64,000 bases of DNA from Promethearchaeota archaeon (lineage in GTDB: Archaea; Asgardarchaeota; Lokiarchaeia; Sigyniarchaeales; SOKP01): NCBI GenBank assembly GCA_011364925.1, contig RDOA01000009.1:47291-111290 (forward strand). The letters are read 5' to 3'. The notes beneath the pieces were generated by a model. It was not told where the DNA came from. It made no database searches and was given only the letters and a program-made list of their open reading frames with translations. Each line of letters begins with the position of its first letter. The first letter of the stretch is position 1. Shown here piece by piece: positions 47,086 through 56,144 of this stretch. A program made the translations under genes and the position numbers.

Positions 47086-47463
47086 ATGCCAAATTCAGAG
47101 ATTGTAAATCCTGGGACGCCAGTTGCCGGTCCCTATACTCCAGGTATAAAAGTTGGAAATTTATTGTTTATTTCAGGACAAGGACCTGCCCAAGGAGCTC
47201 TTGACATAGAAGAGCAAACAAGAACTACACTTGGGAAGATAAAAATAATAGTTGAAGCAGCTGGAGGGACACTTTCAAACATAGTCAATACTACAGTTTA
47301 TTTAAAAAATGTTCAGGATTTTGGGAAAATGAACAAAATATACAAAACATTTTTTGAAGAAAATGGAGTTACCGAAAAGTTTCCTTCACGATCTACAGTA
47401 GAAGTTTCGAATTTACCTCTCGCAACTATGCTTATAGAGATTGGAGCAATAGCAGTATTATAA
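47086..47463 (+). CDS. ridA: RidA family enamine/imine deaminase
   Basis: A 125-residue protein of the YjgF/RidA family. It shows NTTVYLKNVQDFGKMN, the active-site arginine in PSRSTVEVS near 105, and the C-terminal IEIGAIAV. RidA hydrolyses 2-aminoacrylate and related imines to 2-oxoacids. It follows the D-serine or D-threonine lyase gene by 22 bases, so the two probably act in sequence. The length is standard. Confidence 0.92.
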   Translation: MPNSEIVNPGTPVAGPYTPGIKVGNLLFISGQGPAQGALDIEEQTRTTLGKIKIIVEAAGGTLSNIVNTTVYLKNVQDFGKMNKIYKTFFEENGVTEKFPSRSTVEVSNLPLATMLIEIGAIAVL

Positions 47464-47532
47464 GTTGATCATAGTTCCCTTTTATTCCTACCAAAAATTT
47501 TTAATATCTTTTAGCTAGGTTTAAAAAAAATC

Positions 47533-49371
47533 TTAATATAAATCGTTAATTACGAAGTTTAAATTAAGCTCCTCAAGAGTTTCTTTAAGAGGGTAACCAT
47601 TATCAGGATTCCAACCCATCTTTTCGCAATATCCCTTGTAATCTTCTAAATAATCTATACTCACTGCTCTATCTGAAATATTGTTCTTAATAATATCCAC
47701 TCCTTCACGAAGAGTGAATGCTTGTCTTAATGTTTGTATCCTTAGCCCTATCTTTATAATTTCTTCCATAGATATGTCCCATCCCACAATAGCTTTAATC
47801 AATTTCTTCAATGGATATTGTTGAAAGAAAGCTGAGAATTCGCATAACCCTAGACTGTTAAAACTTTGCCATAATCCAGCAACCAATTTTTCCGCTTCGC
47901 TTCTTTCTTCTCCAGCCCTTTTAAATTTTCTTGGTAAGGCAATTCCTTCGAATAATCCGTCAGGTTTTATAATAGGTCCCATTGCTAACATATCAAGTGT
48001 AGCGCTTGTATGTCTCCCGGGAGTTGGATCAAACGCGAAGGAAGCACCCATGCTTTTATAATATTTTGCGGAATGCATGCCAAGTTCTTGGCCTAAAGCA
48101 TGGATAGCGTAGACTTCACTACCTTTTCCTATTTTTTCAGATGCAATTTTACTCCCATCTGCTAATAAATCACCAATTCCTTCCCGATTAATAATTTTTT
48201 TCAGAATTTCTAGTATTGCCTTAGAATTTCCCCAAGTTAACTCAATACCATCTGTATCATCCAACCCTAATATCCCGTTTTCAAAACATTCGATAGCAAA
48301 AGCTATTGTCGCTCCAGCAGAGATTGTATCTAAACCTGCTCTGTTACACAAATCATTAGCTGTAAAGATGGTCATTAGATCATCATTTAAAAGTAAATGT
48401 CCAAAACTCGCACAAGTCTCGTATTCTGGTCTGTGTGTTTCTTCGAGACCAACTTCAGGTACTTTTAAAATAGCGCCACATTGAACGGGGCAAGAAAAAC
48501 AGCCATATGATTTTTGCTTAAATTTTAATATCTCTGTCCCCGCTAATTTATTAAGTTTTTCATCGGGAAAATCGTCTCTTGATCCCCCCCAATTTTTACA
48601 AGGTGTATCTCCAATTTGAAAAGAAATAGTATTACCAAATGTAGTACCCATTGATTTATATGCTTCTATTGCTCCACCAGTCGCATTTCGTATTCCTTCA
48701 TTGTATAATTTGGTATGCTCGAGTAATTCTTTCTTATCTGAAATGTTAACAGATTGATTTCCCCTAAGAACGATAGCTTTTAATTTCTTAGAGCCCATAA
48801 CGGCGCCCAATCCTGACCTTCCCGCAATTCTAGCCTTATCATTTACTATTCCCGAGATTAACGATAACTTCTCCCCGGACTGGCCTATACTAGCTACTTG
48901 AACTTTTCCATACATTTCAGTCAGTTTTTCTTCTGTTTGGACTACATCTAATCCCCAAAACTCTGAAGCATCCAAAATTTGCTTCTCACCATCTATTATT
49001 GAAATATATTTAGGACTATTTGACATACCTTTAATTAAAATAGCGTCGTAGCCACATTTTTTTATTTCAGGTCCAAAATATCCTCCACAATTCGAATCAC
49101 CCCACGTTCCCGTAAGGGGCGATTTTCCTGCAACCATAAATCGACCACTAAATGGTGCTACTGTACCTGTTAATAAACCCGGAAAAAATCCAAAAAGTGA
49201 ATCGGATGATAATGCACCTATATTTGCAGGCATATTTTGATAAAGTAATTTCGCAGCTAACCCATATCCTCCTAAATATTGACGATAAACTTCGTCTTTC
49301 AATTCTTCTTCTTCAAATGAATCGTTAGAAAGATTAATCCACAATATTTTACCTAAATATCCATTTGGCAT
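47533..49371 (-). CDS. aor: Aldehyde:ferredoxin oxidoreductase
   Basis: A 612-residue tungsten-pterin enzyme. The N-terminal domain begins GYLGKILWINLS and carries WGDSNCGGYFGPEIKKCGYD, the pterin-binding region. RIAGRSGLGAVMGSKKLKAI is also typical. The 4Fe-4S cluster ligands are in CFSCPVQCG near 300, with a later cysteine near 500. It oxidises aldehydes from 2-oxoacids to acids and reduces ferredoxin. Its length is the usual one. It lies opposite in strand to the RidA and UxaA genes around it. Confidence 0.93.
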   Translation of the reverse strand: MPNGYLGKILWINLSNDSFEEEELKDEVYRQYLGGYGLAAKLLYQNMPANIGALSSDSLFGFFPGLLTGTVAPFSGRFMVAGKSPLTGTWGDSNCGGYFGPEIKKCGYDAILIKGMSNSPKYISIIDGEKQILDASEFWGLDVVQTEEKLTEMYGKVQVASIGQSGEKLSLISGIVNDKARIAGRSGLGAVMGSKKLKAIVLRGNQSVNISDKKELLEHTKLYNEGIRNATGGAIEAYKSMGTTFGNTISFQIGDTPCKNWGGSRDDFPDEKLNKLAGTEILKFKQKSYGCFSCPVQCGAILKVPEVGLEETHRPEYETCASFGHLLLNDDLMTIFTANDLCNRAGLDTISAGATIAFAIECFENGILGLDDTDGIELTWGNSKAILEILKKIINREGIGDLLADGSKIASEKIGKGSEVYAIHALGQELGMHSAKYYKSMGASFAFDPTPGRHTSATLDMLAMGPIIKPDGLFEGIALPRKFKRAGEERSEAEKLVAGLWQSFNSLGLCEFSAFFQQYPLKKLIKAIVGWDISMEEIIKIGLRIQTLRQAFTLREGVDIIKNNISDRAVSIDYLEDYKGYCEKMGWNPDNGYPLKETLEELNLNFVINDLY

Positions 49372-49494
49372 CTTTTTTATTACCGTACAATTTAATTTAT
49401 AGAAATATATTGCAAGTGATATTTTTAAATAATTTAAATATTTAGAATGTATAAAGTAATTTTAACTGAGAATTATATGGAGTAGAGATATTGT

Positions 49495-49788
49495 ATGACT
49501 AAACAACTGAAAAGTTTTATCTTAATGAGTCCAGATGATAATTGTGCTACTGCGTTGGAAGATGTATCAAAAGATTCGCAAGTTCAAATAATGGACATTT
49601 CAATTACAATAAATCATGATATACCGTTAGGACACAAAATTGCTTTAGCAGACATTAAAAAAGGCGAGTTGGTCAAAAAATATGGTCAAGCTATAGGAGT
49701 TGCTACTGAAAATATAACAAAAGGAGATTGGATACACACTCATAATCTATCAAGCCAATACATTCAGGAGGTTTTGAAAAACGACTGA
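49495..49788 (+). CDS. UxaA-family dehydratase, small (SAF domain) subunit
   Basis: A 97-residue SAF-domain protein, the N-terminal part of altronate-dehydratase type enzymes made as a separate chain. Marks are PDDNCATALEDV, DIPLGHKIALADIKKGE, KKYGQAIGVATENI and the metal-side GDWIHTHNLSS. The next gene, 7 bases downstream, carries the large part, so the pair forms one enzyme. Possible substrates are altronate, galactarate or sulfolactate. Confidence 0.88.
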   Translation: MTKQLKSFILMSPDDNCATALEDVSKDSQVQIMDISITINHDIPLGHKIALADIKKGELVKKYGQAIGVATENITKGDWIHTHNLSSQYIQEVLKND

Positions 49789-49795
49789 AGAATTT

Positions 49796-50968
49796 ATGGG
49801 ATATCAACGACCAAAGGGAGAAGTGGGAATTAGAAATAAAATAGCGATCATATCTTCTGTTGTATGTGTAAACCATGTAGTTCAGCAAATCGCTAATCAA
49901 GTAGAGAATGCTGTTCCTATTACTCATCCTTTAGGTTGTGGTCAATTTGGACCAGACTACAAGAATACTCTAAATACTTTGATTGGATTAGGAAAAAATC
50001 CAAATGTGTTTGGAGTTATTGTTGTAGGTTTAGGGTGTGAAAATATTACAAGTAGTTTAGTGGCGAAAAATATTAAGAAATCGAAGAAACCAGTTGAATT
50101 TTTCGATTTACAGGATATTAAAGGAGGATCACCAGCGGCAATAGAAAAAGGTGTTAAGCTTGGCAAAAAACTTTCAAAGGAAGCTGAAGAAATGAAAAGA
50201 GAACCATTTGACTTCTCGCGCATAGTCTTAGGATTAGAATGTGGGGCATCAGATTCCATATCTGGAATTTCAGCGAATCCAGCATTAGGAATAGTATCTG
50301 ATAGAATCGTTAATTATGGGGGAATATCAATATTACCAGAGTTTACAGAATGGATAGGGACTGAACATCTACTCATTAAAAGAGCAATAGATGAGAATGT
50401 CGCAGAACAAATAAAAGATTTACTTTCCGGTTTTATAGAAAATCTAAAAGGGTTAGGCATCAACTTTCTTGGAGTTCAACCCACTCCCGGGAACATCCAA
50501 GGTGGATTAACAACTATAGAAGAAAAAAGCCTAGGTACTATCGCAAAAGCTGGAAAATCTCCAATCCAAGGGTTAATCCAATACACAGAAAAACCTAAAG
50601 GAAAAGGTTTATGGTTAATGGTAGAACCAAGCTTGGATGTTGAATCTATGACAGGCTTAGCGGGTGTAGGAGCAAATGTGATTATTATGACGACTGGAAG
50701 AGGTAGCCCTTGTGGCAATCCAGTAGTACCTGTGATAAAGTTATGCGGTAACCCTAAAACATACGAATGGATGGCAGAGAACATTGATGTGGATATGAGT
50801 CCAATAATTATGGGAGATAAATCTGTGGAAGATCTGGCTGAAGTTCTCTGGGTAAAGTTAAAAAGTACATTGAACGGCCAAGAAACTCAAGCAGAAAAAT
50901 TAGGTTTTAATGATGTAGCGATTTGGAGAAATACCGCTTCACCGTTTCAATACATGCATTGTAAATAA
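49796..50968 (+). CDS. UxaA-family dehydratase, large subunit
   Basis: A 390-residue protein matching the C-terminal part of altronate dehydratase and of sulfolactate sulfo-lyase (SuyB). Marks are GYQRPKGEVGIRN at the N-terminus, CVNHVVQQIA, THPLGCGQFGPDY, GLECGASDSISGISANPALG and TTGRGSPCGNPVVPVIKLCG near 300. Cysteines in these motifs bind the iron-sulfur or metal centre. Together with the SAF subunit it should remove water, or sulfite, from a hydroxyacid. The exact substrate is not shown by context, though the D-serine/RidA genes nearby point to small hydroxy compounds. Confidence 0.88.
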   Translation: MGYQRPKGEVGIRNKIAIISSVVCVNHVVQQIANQVENAVPITHPLGCGQFGPDYKNTLNTLIGLGKNPNVFGVIVVGLGCENITSSLVAKNIKKSKKPVEFFDLQDIKGGSPAAIEKGVKLGKKLSKEAEEMKREPFDFSRIVLGLECGASDSISGISANPALGIVSDRIVNYGGISILPEFTEWIGTEHLLIKRAIDENVAEQIKDLLSGFIENLKGLGINFLGVQPTPGNIQGGLTTIEEKSLGTIAKAGKSPIQGLIQYTEKPKGKGLWLMVEPSLDVESMTGLAGVGANVIIMTTGRGSPCGNPVVPVIKLCGNPKTYEWMAENIDVDMSPIIMGDKSVEDLAEVLWVKLKSTLNGQETQAEKLGFNDVAIWRNTASPFQYMHCK

Positions 50969-50980
50969 TAATAAGTGAGT

Positions 50981-52282
50981 TTATATAAATGGATTTTTAT
51001 CTTTGAAAATCTTGTTTTTATATTGTTCCAGATCAGGGGGTGCCAGACCTTTATCCGTTGCTTCCTTTTTCATTGATTTGAGAATTTCTCCACAATTAAT
51101 TGACACGGGGCACCAGTGATAGCAATTTTCGCATCCTGTACACAAAAACAACCCATTTTTTACAGCAGATTCAATTCCATTATGGATATAATCTCTTATT
51201 ATCGCAGTAGCACCTAAACCATATTTGGACGCGTAAATATTCCCAAATGCTCGGGAAGCAGTGCAGGGAAATATACACGATTTGCACCCAAGACATTTTA
51301 AAAAATCAGCGTAAATTAGATTTTCTTTAGCTGCTTTTGTTCGCCAATCATCAACAAGAATTACTACTACTTCTTTTGCTCCATACATGCCTTGAACGCT
51401 TGTTCCTTGTATATCAGATGTATTTGATGGCCCTGAGATGAGACTTATATAATTAAAAGAAACATTGTTTATCCTAGATTGTAACTGGGTCATTAAAACA
51501 GCATCTAAGACGTTAGGGACGATTTTAGTAATACCACACACAACTATGTGTTTTTCAGTTGCTCTTGTAATAAGACTGATATTACCTTCATTTTCTCCTA
51601 GTACAATTGTTCCATCCTCGGCAGAAATTGCATTTGCAGATGTTAAGGAGACTTTTACATTATTAAGCAATTCATTTCTAAAAGTATTCCTAAAATATTC
51701 GACAATAGCTTGAGCTTTAGGTTCAAGTTCTACACCATGCACCTCTTTAATTTTATTGGCTATTTCTTCTTCTGTGAAATGGGCTCCCGGACCGACTTGA
51801 AAACTTGGCAAAGTGTAATTAAATAATTGAACAAGTACATCACCTAAATCGGTCTCTTTAATTTCAATATTATTTTCTTTTAGAACATCCAATATTCCAA
51901 TATCTTTTGCTTCGGTAGATTTTGATTTATATATGATCTTATTATCTCCTAATTCTTCCATGAATATCTTTTGAGCTTCCTCGTTAGTTTTTGCGTGATG
52001 AACGATAAAGTTCTTTTTACGCATGATATTTATACATTTTTCAACGTACATATCCATATTGTTTACAAATTCTTCCCGCATTTCGATGAATCTATCTCTA
52101 TTTCTATTAACAAATTCTCGACTTGTATCCTCGTACAAATATCTCATATCATGCTGTCTTGTTTTTATAGTACAAGCCATTTTCCAGAAAGTTCCAAATT
52201 TATTTTGTAAAGTTCCAGCTTTTTGAGAAGTTTCGATTTTTTCTTTAACCTTATCATATAATTCCTTTCCACTTTTACTCAA
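50981..52282 (-). CDS. LUD-domain iron-sulfur protein (LutB-like)
   Basis: A 433-residue protein with an N-terminal LUD domain (about 60-300; KNFIVHHAKTNEEAQKIF, YKSKSTEAKDIG, VVCGITKIVPN) and a C-terminal double 4Fe-4S module (CLGCKSCIFPCTA near 340, CTGCENCYHWCPV near 392). This is the LutB arrangement used in lactate oxidation. The CCG-domain protein gene upstream overlaps it by 8 bases. No clear lactate dehydrogenase is near, so the pair may be a general electron carrier of the Hdr type. Confidence 0.85.
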   Translation of the reverse strand: MSKSGKELYDKVKEKIETSQKAGTLQNKFGTFWKMACTIKTRQHDMRYLYEDTSREFVNRNRDRFIEMREEFVNNMDMYVEKCINIMRKKNFIVHHAKTNEEAQKIFMEELGDNKIIYKSKSTEAKDIGILDVLKENNIEIKETDLGDVLVQLFNYTLPSFQVGPGAHFTEEEIANKIKEVHGVELEPKAQAIVEYFRNTFRNELLNNVKVSLTSANAISAEDGTIVLGENEGNISLITRATEKHIVVCGITKIVPNVLDAVLMTQLQSRINNVSFNYISLISGPSNTSDIQGTSVQGMYGAKEVVVILVDDWRTKAAKENLIYADFLKCLGCKSCIFPCTASRAFGNIYASKYGLGATAIIRDYIHNGIESAVKNGLFLCTGCENCYHWCPVSINCGEILKSMKKEATDKGLAPPDLEQYKNKIFKDKNPFI

Positions 52283-53015
52283 TTAAAGGATCAACTCCTT
52301 CCATTAGTTTAATAATAAAATCTTCAAACTTAATTACGGGTTTTTTTAATTGGTTATCATCTTTAACACGCTTAAAAGCGGTATAACAAAATGGACAAGC
52401 AGTTAATAAAATCTTACCTCGATTTAATTGATCAAAAATCAACTTTGAATTGTAATCACTATTTTCCTTAAAAATTGAATATACACCTCCTCCAGCACCA
52501 CAACAAATACTATTAGTTTTATTATTTTCCATTTCTATGAGTTCAATGTTATCGATTGAGTTAATGATTTGTCTGGGTTCTTCAATTATTGGTACTGCAG
52601 CATTTCTTAAGTGACAAGCATCGTGATAACTTACTTTTAATCTTTTTCCAGAATATTGTAGGTTTAGTTTCTTAAGATTCTCTGGTTTCGCTAAGAATTG
52701 AAGCAAATGTTGGACATTAATTTTAAAATCGTTTCCTAAGAATAGAGTGTAATATTTTGTTAAATAATTATAGCATCCGGCACAAATAGTCACGATCTCA
52801 GATATTTCATGAATTTTGAACCAATTATTAACGAATTCAACATGATCTTTTAATTCTATATCGTTTCCAATATGATACGCCAAAGCACCGCAGCAAGGAG
52901 CATCGTCTAAAACTACATAGTCTGGATCTATGGATTTGATAAGTTTTATAGCGTTAGCGCAGGTATCTTTGTATTTTGTATTTGACAAACAACCTAAGAA
53001 GATTAATTTTTTCAT
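52275..53015 (-). CDS. CCG-domain iron-sulfur protein (LutA/HdrB-like)
   Basis: A 246-residue protein with two cysteine-rich CCG domains of the LutA/GlpC/HdrB kind: FLGCLSNTKY, LDDAPCCGALAYH and CAGCYNYLTKY in the first, then YHDACHLRN, SICCGAGGGVY and TACPFCYTAF in the second. These bind a non-cubane or 4Fe-4S cluster. The gene overlaps the LUD gene by 8 bases. Partner for HdrA of this genome is possible, as no classical hdrBC is in the window. Confidence 0.87.
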   Translation of the reverse strand: MKKLIFLGCLSNTKYKDTCANAIKLIKSIDPDYVVLDDAPCCGALAYHIGNDIELKDHVEFVNNWFKIHEISEIVTICAGCYNYLTKYYTLFLGNDFKINVQHLLQFLAKPENLKKLNLQYSGKRLKVSYHDACHLRNAAVPIIEEPRQIINSIDNIELIEMENNKTNSICCGAGGGVYSIFKENSDYNSKLIFDQLNRGKILLTACPFCYTAFKRVKDDNQLKKPVIKFEDFIIKLMEGVDPLIE

Positions 53016-53120
53016 AGTAAGTAAAAAATCTGCTTTTAAAAAAAATTTGATATTATTTTATTTAAGCTTATATCATCTTATACCTAATCTTAAAATAATG
53101 GAAATTTAAAACATCTAAAA

Positions 53121-53130
53121 TATTTTATAA
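53121..53130 (+). promoter_or_regulatory. Candidate TATA box of the kor operon
   Basis: TATTTTATAA centred at about 53126. Transcription would begin near 53152, just before the first usable codons of korD, which would make the message nearly leaderless. Confidence 0.35.
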
Positions 53131-53161
53131 CCTAACTGAAAGAATAAGTGAGCTGATTATA

Positions 53162-53434
53162 ATACCAAAATTATTAGAAAATGAAGAGAAGAATTTTTCA
53201 CTTTTTCTCGATAAAAATAGATGTGGAGGATGTCAAATGTGTATTTCTCTATGTCCCACTGGTATTTTAGAGTTGAGTGATGAGTTGAACATGAGAATTG
53301 CTTATGTTCCTCAAGTTAAGGAAGGCAAGGGTAAATACTGTACAGGGTGTAGAAGATGCGAATATGGATGTCCTGATTGGTGTATTTATGTCTTGGATGA
53401 AGAGGAAATTAAAACTGAAAAAGCTAAAACTTAG
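53162..53434 (+). CDS. korD: 2-oxoacid:ferredoxin oxidoreductase delta subunit (ferredoxin)
   Basis: A two-cluster ferredoxin subunit of about 90 residues. The first cluster motif is RCGGCQMCISLCP at about 53219-53257 and the second is CTGCRRCEYGCPDWC near the C-terminus. The frame is open from 53099. The only ATG, at 53237, falls inside the first cluster motif and cannot be the true start. No ATG, GTG or TTG lies upstream, so a rare start such as ATA at 53162 or ATT at 53156 is proposed, next to a TATA box. It leads the kor operon. Confidence 0.8.
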   Translation: MPKLLENEEKNFSLFLDKNRCGGCQMCISLCPTGILELSDELNMRIAYVPQVKEGKGKYCTGCRRCEYGCPDWCIYVLDEEEIKTEKAKT

Positions 53435-53451
53435 AGTGGTGAAAAGAATAT

Positions 53452-54624
53452 ATGAGTGATAAAGATACTAAAAGATATCTCCCAGAAGGTAAGTATATTA
53501 TGATGGGAAATGTAGCAATGGCAGAGGGAGCATTAGCTGCAGGTTTAAACTTTTTTGGAGGTTATCCGATAACTCCTTCAACAGAAGTGATAGAACATCT
53601 TGCAAAGCGATTACCTGAAGTTGGAGGAACTTGTCTTCAAATGGAAGACGAGTTAGCGTCAATTAACGCCGTCATGGGGGCGTCTTTAGCTGGAGCTAAA
53701 GCGATGACTGCGACTTCTGGACCGGGTCTTTCTTTAATGGTTGAAACTATCTCAATGGCAGCAAATCTTGAAATACCTTTTGTTTTTTGTGATGTTCAAC
53801 GCGTTGGTCCGGGTAGTCATGGACCTGTAACCGCCCCGCATCATAATGATATTGGATTAGTTCGTTTTGCAGGTCATGGAGAATTTCAAGTCATTGCGTT
53901 AGCTCCTATGAACTGCCAAGAACTCTTTGACTTGACAATAACAGCATTTAATTTTGCTGAAACTTATCGATGTCCTGTATTTATTCTCTCAGATGCCTAT
54001 TTAGGACACATTCATGAACCAGTTTATGTTCCATCAAAAGAAGAAGTAATTAAAAGAGTTATTATGCGTGAACTGCCCCAAGATTATTCTAAAATCTATT
54101 CTTACAAAGATAACGACACTGGAGCGTATGTCATCCCTAAACCTCCAATAATAGGCACAGATTATTACCCACCTACAGCTTTACAATTACCTCATACAAC
54201 ACAAGGTCTTCCAACATCTAATATCTTATCATTTATGGAAATATTGATTGAAAAAGTAAAATCAAACATTGATAAAATATCATTAACCGAAGAATATCGA
54301 TTAGAAGATGCGGATATTGTAATAATTGCCTACGGTCTACCAGTGAGAGCTAGTTATCGAGCAGTCGATGAAGCTAGAGATATGGGAATAAAAGTTGGTG
54401 TATTTAGGTTAATAACCGTTTGGCCATTTCCTGATGAGAAGGTAAGAGAAGTAGTAGAAAATTGTAAAGCAATAATTATACCTGAACTAAATTATACCGG
54501 ATTTATCGCTGAACAAGTGGAGAGAGTCAAAAAGCCTGAAACTCCGATGACTAAAATCCCAAAAGTGGGTGTTTTCCATCATCCAGATGATATCTTAAAT
54601 GTTATAAAGGAGGTATCAAAATAA
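53452..54624 (+). CDS. korA: 2-oxoacid:ferredoxin oxidoreductase alpha subunit
   Basis: A 390-residue KorA-type subunit. Marks are FFGGYPITPSTEVIEHLAK near 34-52, QMEDELASINAVMGASLAGA and TATSGPGLSLMVE, then the phosphate loop region VQRVGPGSHGPV. In 2-oxoglutarate enzymes the latter usually reads GPSTGxPT, so substrate preference may differ. The C-terminal domain is of the transketolase type. It ends overlapping korB by one base. The enzyme oxidises a 2-oxoacid with CoA to acyl-CoA, CO2 and reduced ferredoxin. Confidence 0.93.
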   Translation: MSDKDTKRYLPEGKYIMMGNVAMAEGALAAGLNFFGGYPITPSTEVIEHLAKRLPEVGGTCLQMEDELASINAVMGASLAGAKAMTATSGPGLSLMVETISMAANLEIPFVFCDVQRVGPGSHGPVTAPHHNDIGLVRFAGHGEFQVIALAPMNCQELFDLTITAFNFAETYRCPVFILSDAYLGHIHEPVYVPSKEEVIKRVIMRELPQDYSKIYSYKDNDTGAYVIPKPPIIGTDYYPPTALQLPHTTQGLPTSNILSFMEILIEKVKSNIDKISLTEEYRLEDADIVIIAYGLPVRASYRAVDEARDMGIKVGVFRLITVWPFPDEKVREVVENCKAIIIPELNYTGFIAEQVERVKKPETPMTKIPKVGVFHHPDDILNVIKEVSK

Positions 54625-55541
54625 TGTCAGATTTAGGTCCGCGTTATCCAACAGAAAAACCAGTTCAACCTTACATTCAATATTCATATGGAGGATATCT
54701 TTATGGCAAATATAATTCCCTATTTTGTGCCGGGTGCGGGTATGGTATTATAGGTCATCTTTTTACTCGCATGTTTGAGGATGAGAAACTAGATCCAAAA
54801 TTGTATCCATTAATTATCGGTGTTGGTTGCTATACCCAAATAGTAACATTAGCTCATTATAAAGCTCAAAAGATTACTACACTTCACGGTCGTGCTCCAG
54901 CAGTAGCAACGGGAGTGAAAATGGCGAATCCAAACTTGAAACCCATTGTTTTTACCGGTGATGGAGATTGTTTAGGAATTGGAGGAAATCACTTTATTCA
55001 TATCTGTCGAAGAAATGTTGATTGTACCATCCTTATCTTCAATAATAGCATATATGGAATGACGGGGGGTCAAAGTGCTCCTACTACTTTGTATGGGGCA
55101 AAAAGCACAACTACTCCTTACAAAGTATTCGAAGAAAGAAGTGATGCCGTGAAATTAGCATTAGCTGCTGGTGCCACATATATCGCTAGAACCACTGTAG
55201 CACACCCACGAACATTTTTGAAATACTTCAAAAAGGCTTTAAACCATAAAGGAACTTCAGTGATTGAAGTCATTACGCCTTGTTTAACATATTTTGGGAG
55301 CAAAAATCTTGATAATCTCGGTGCTGAAAATTTGGGTCTTCCAGGCAATAAAATGGATACTGGAGGAAAAATGATAGAATGGATAAAAAGAAACACTATA
55401 AGAAAAAATCAAGCAAAGTTCATGGATGATAATGAACTTCTTAATAGGTATGTTATTGGTGAATTTCGCTACGACACTAGTAAACCCGAATACTCAGAAG
55501 TATATGCCAAGATTCAGAAAGTTGCGATGGGAGATGATTAA
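54624..55541 (+). CDS. korB: 2-oxoacid:ferredoxin oxidoreductase beta subunit (TPP)
   Basis: A 305-residue thiamine-diphosphate subunit. FCAGCGYGIIGHL carries the cluster cysteines, LHGRAPAVATGVKMANP leads to the TPP motif GDGDCLGIGGNHFIHICRRN, and IFNNSIYGMTGGQSAPTT follows, as in KorB. Its start overlaps korA and its end is 2 bases before korC, so translation is coupled. Length and motifs are standard. Confidence 0.94.
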   Translation: MSDLGPRYPTEKPVQPYIQYSYGGYLYGKYNSLFCAGCGYGIIGHLFTRMFEDEKLDPKLYPLIIGVGCYTQIVTLAHYKAQKITTLHGRAPAVATGVKMANPNLKPIVFTGDGDCLGIGGNHFIHICRRNVDCTILIFNNSIYGMTGGQSAPTTLYGAKSTTTPYKVFEERSDAVKLALAAGATYIARTTVAHPRTFLKYFKKALNHKGTSVIEVITPCLTYFGSKNLDNLGAENLGLPGNKMDTGGKMIEWIKRNTIRKNQAKFMDDNELLNRYVIGEFRYDTSKPEYSEVYAKIQKVAMGDD

Positions 55542-55543
55542 AC

Positions 55544-56143
55544 ATGAGTAGATACGAAGTTAGAATTGTTGGATATGGTGGGCAGGGAGTGATTACGCTC
55601 AGTAAAATGATAATTAACGCGAGCTCATTATATGGAAATTTAGCAGCTACACAAACCGAAGCATATGGATCTTCTGCTCGAGGAGGAAGGTGTTGGGCCG
55701 AAGTGGTTATAGAATTAGATAAGAATATAAAATCGATAGATTATCCTAAAGCCATGGAACCTTACGATTTCTTGGTTGTTCTTTCAGAGGAAGCCGCTAA
55801 AAATGTAAAACCAGATAATCTCAAAAAGGACGAAAACACAGGATATCTGATATGGGATACTTCTACAATTCAATCATTTCGAGCTGCAAAACAAATTGAT
55901 AAAGCGATTGGTATTCCGATCCAAAGAATAGCTGTGGAAGTCTTCAATAATATGGTGTTTGGAAACTCAATTCTATTTGGAGTTTTTACTAGTCTTTCTA
56001 AAATTTTTTCTGAGCAGTCAGCCATCGAAACTATTAAAAAATTCGTTCCAAGTGCAACCATTAATCAAAATTTAGAGGCATTCGAATTAGGAAAACAAGA
56101 AGCAGAGAAATTCCTTATTAAATTGAAGGAGGCAGCAAATTAG
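55544..56143 (+). CDS. korC: 2-oxoacid:ferredoxin oxidoreductase gamma subunit
   Basis: A 199-residue subunit of the gamma family, with GYGGQGVITLSKMI near 10-23 and TQTEAYGSSARGG near 38-50, both diagnostic. It completes the Kor enzyme with the three genes upstream. The FrhB-reductase fusion begins 1 base after its stop. Confidence 0.93.
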   Translation: MSRYEVRIVGYGGQGVITLSKMIINASSLYGNLAATQTEAYGSSARGGRCWAEVVIELDKNIKSIDYPKAMEPYDFLVVLSEEAAKNVKPDNLKKDENTGYLIWDTSTIQSFRAAKQIDKAIGIPIQRIAVEVFNNMVFGNSILFGVFTSLSKIFSEQSAIETIKKFVPSATINQNLEAFELGKQEAEKFLIKLKEAAN

Positions 56144-56144
56144 G

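Noticed and set aside
53237..53434. 65-residue ferredoxin starting at the first ATG
   Set aside because: That start would remove two cysteines of the first 4Fe-4S motif, which are present just upstream in frame.
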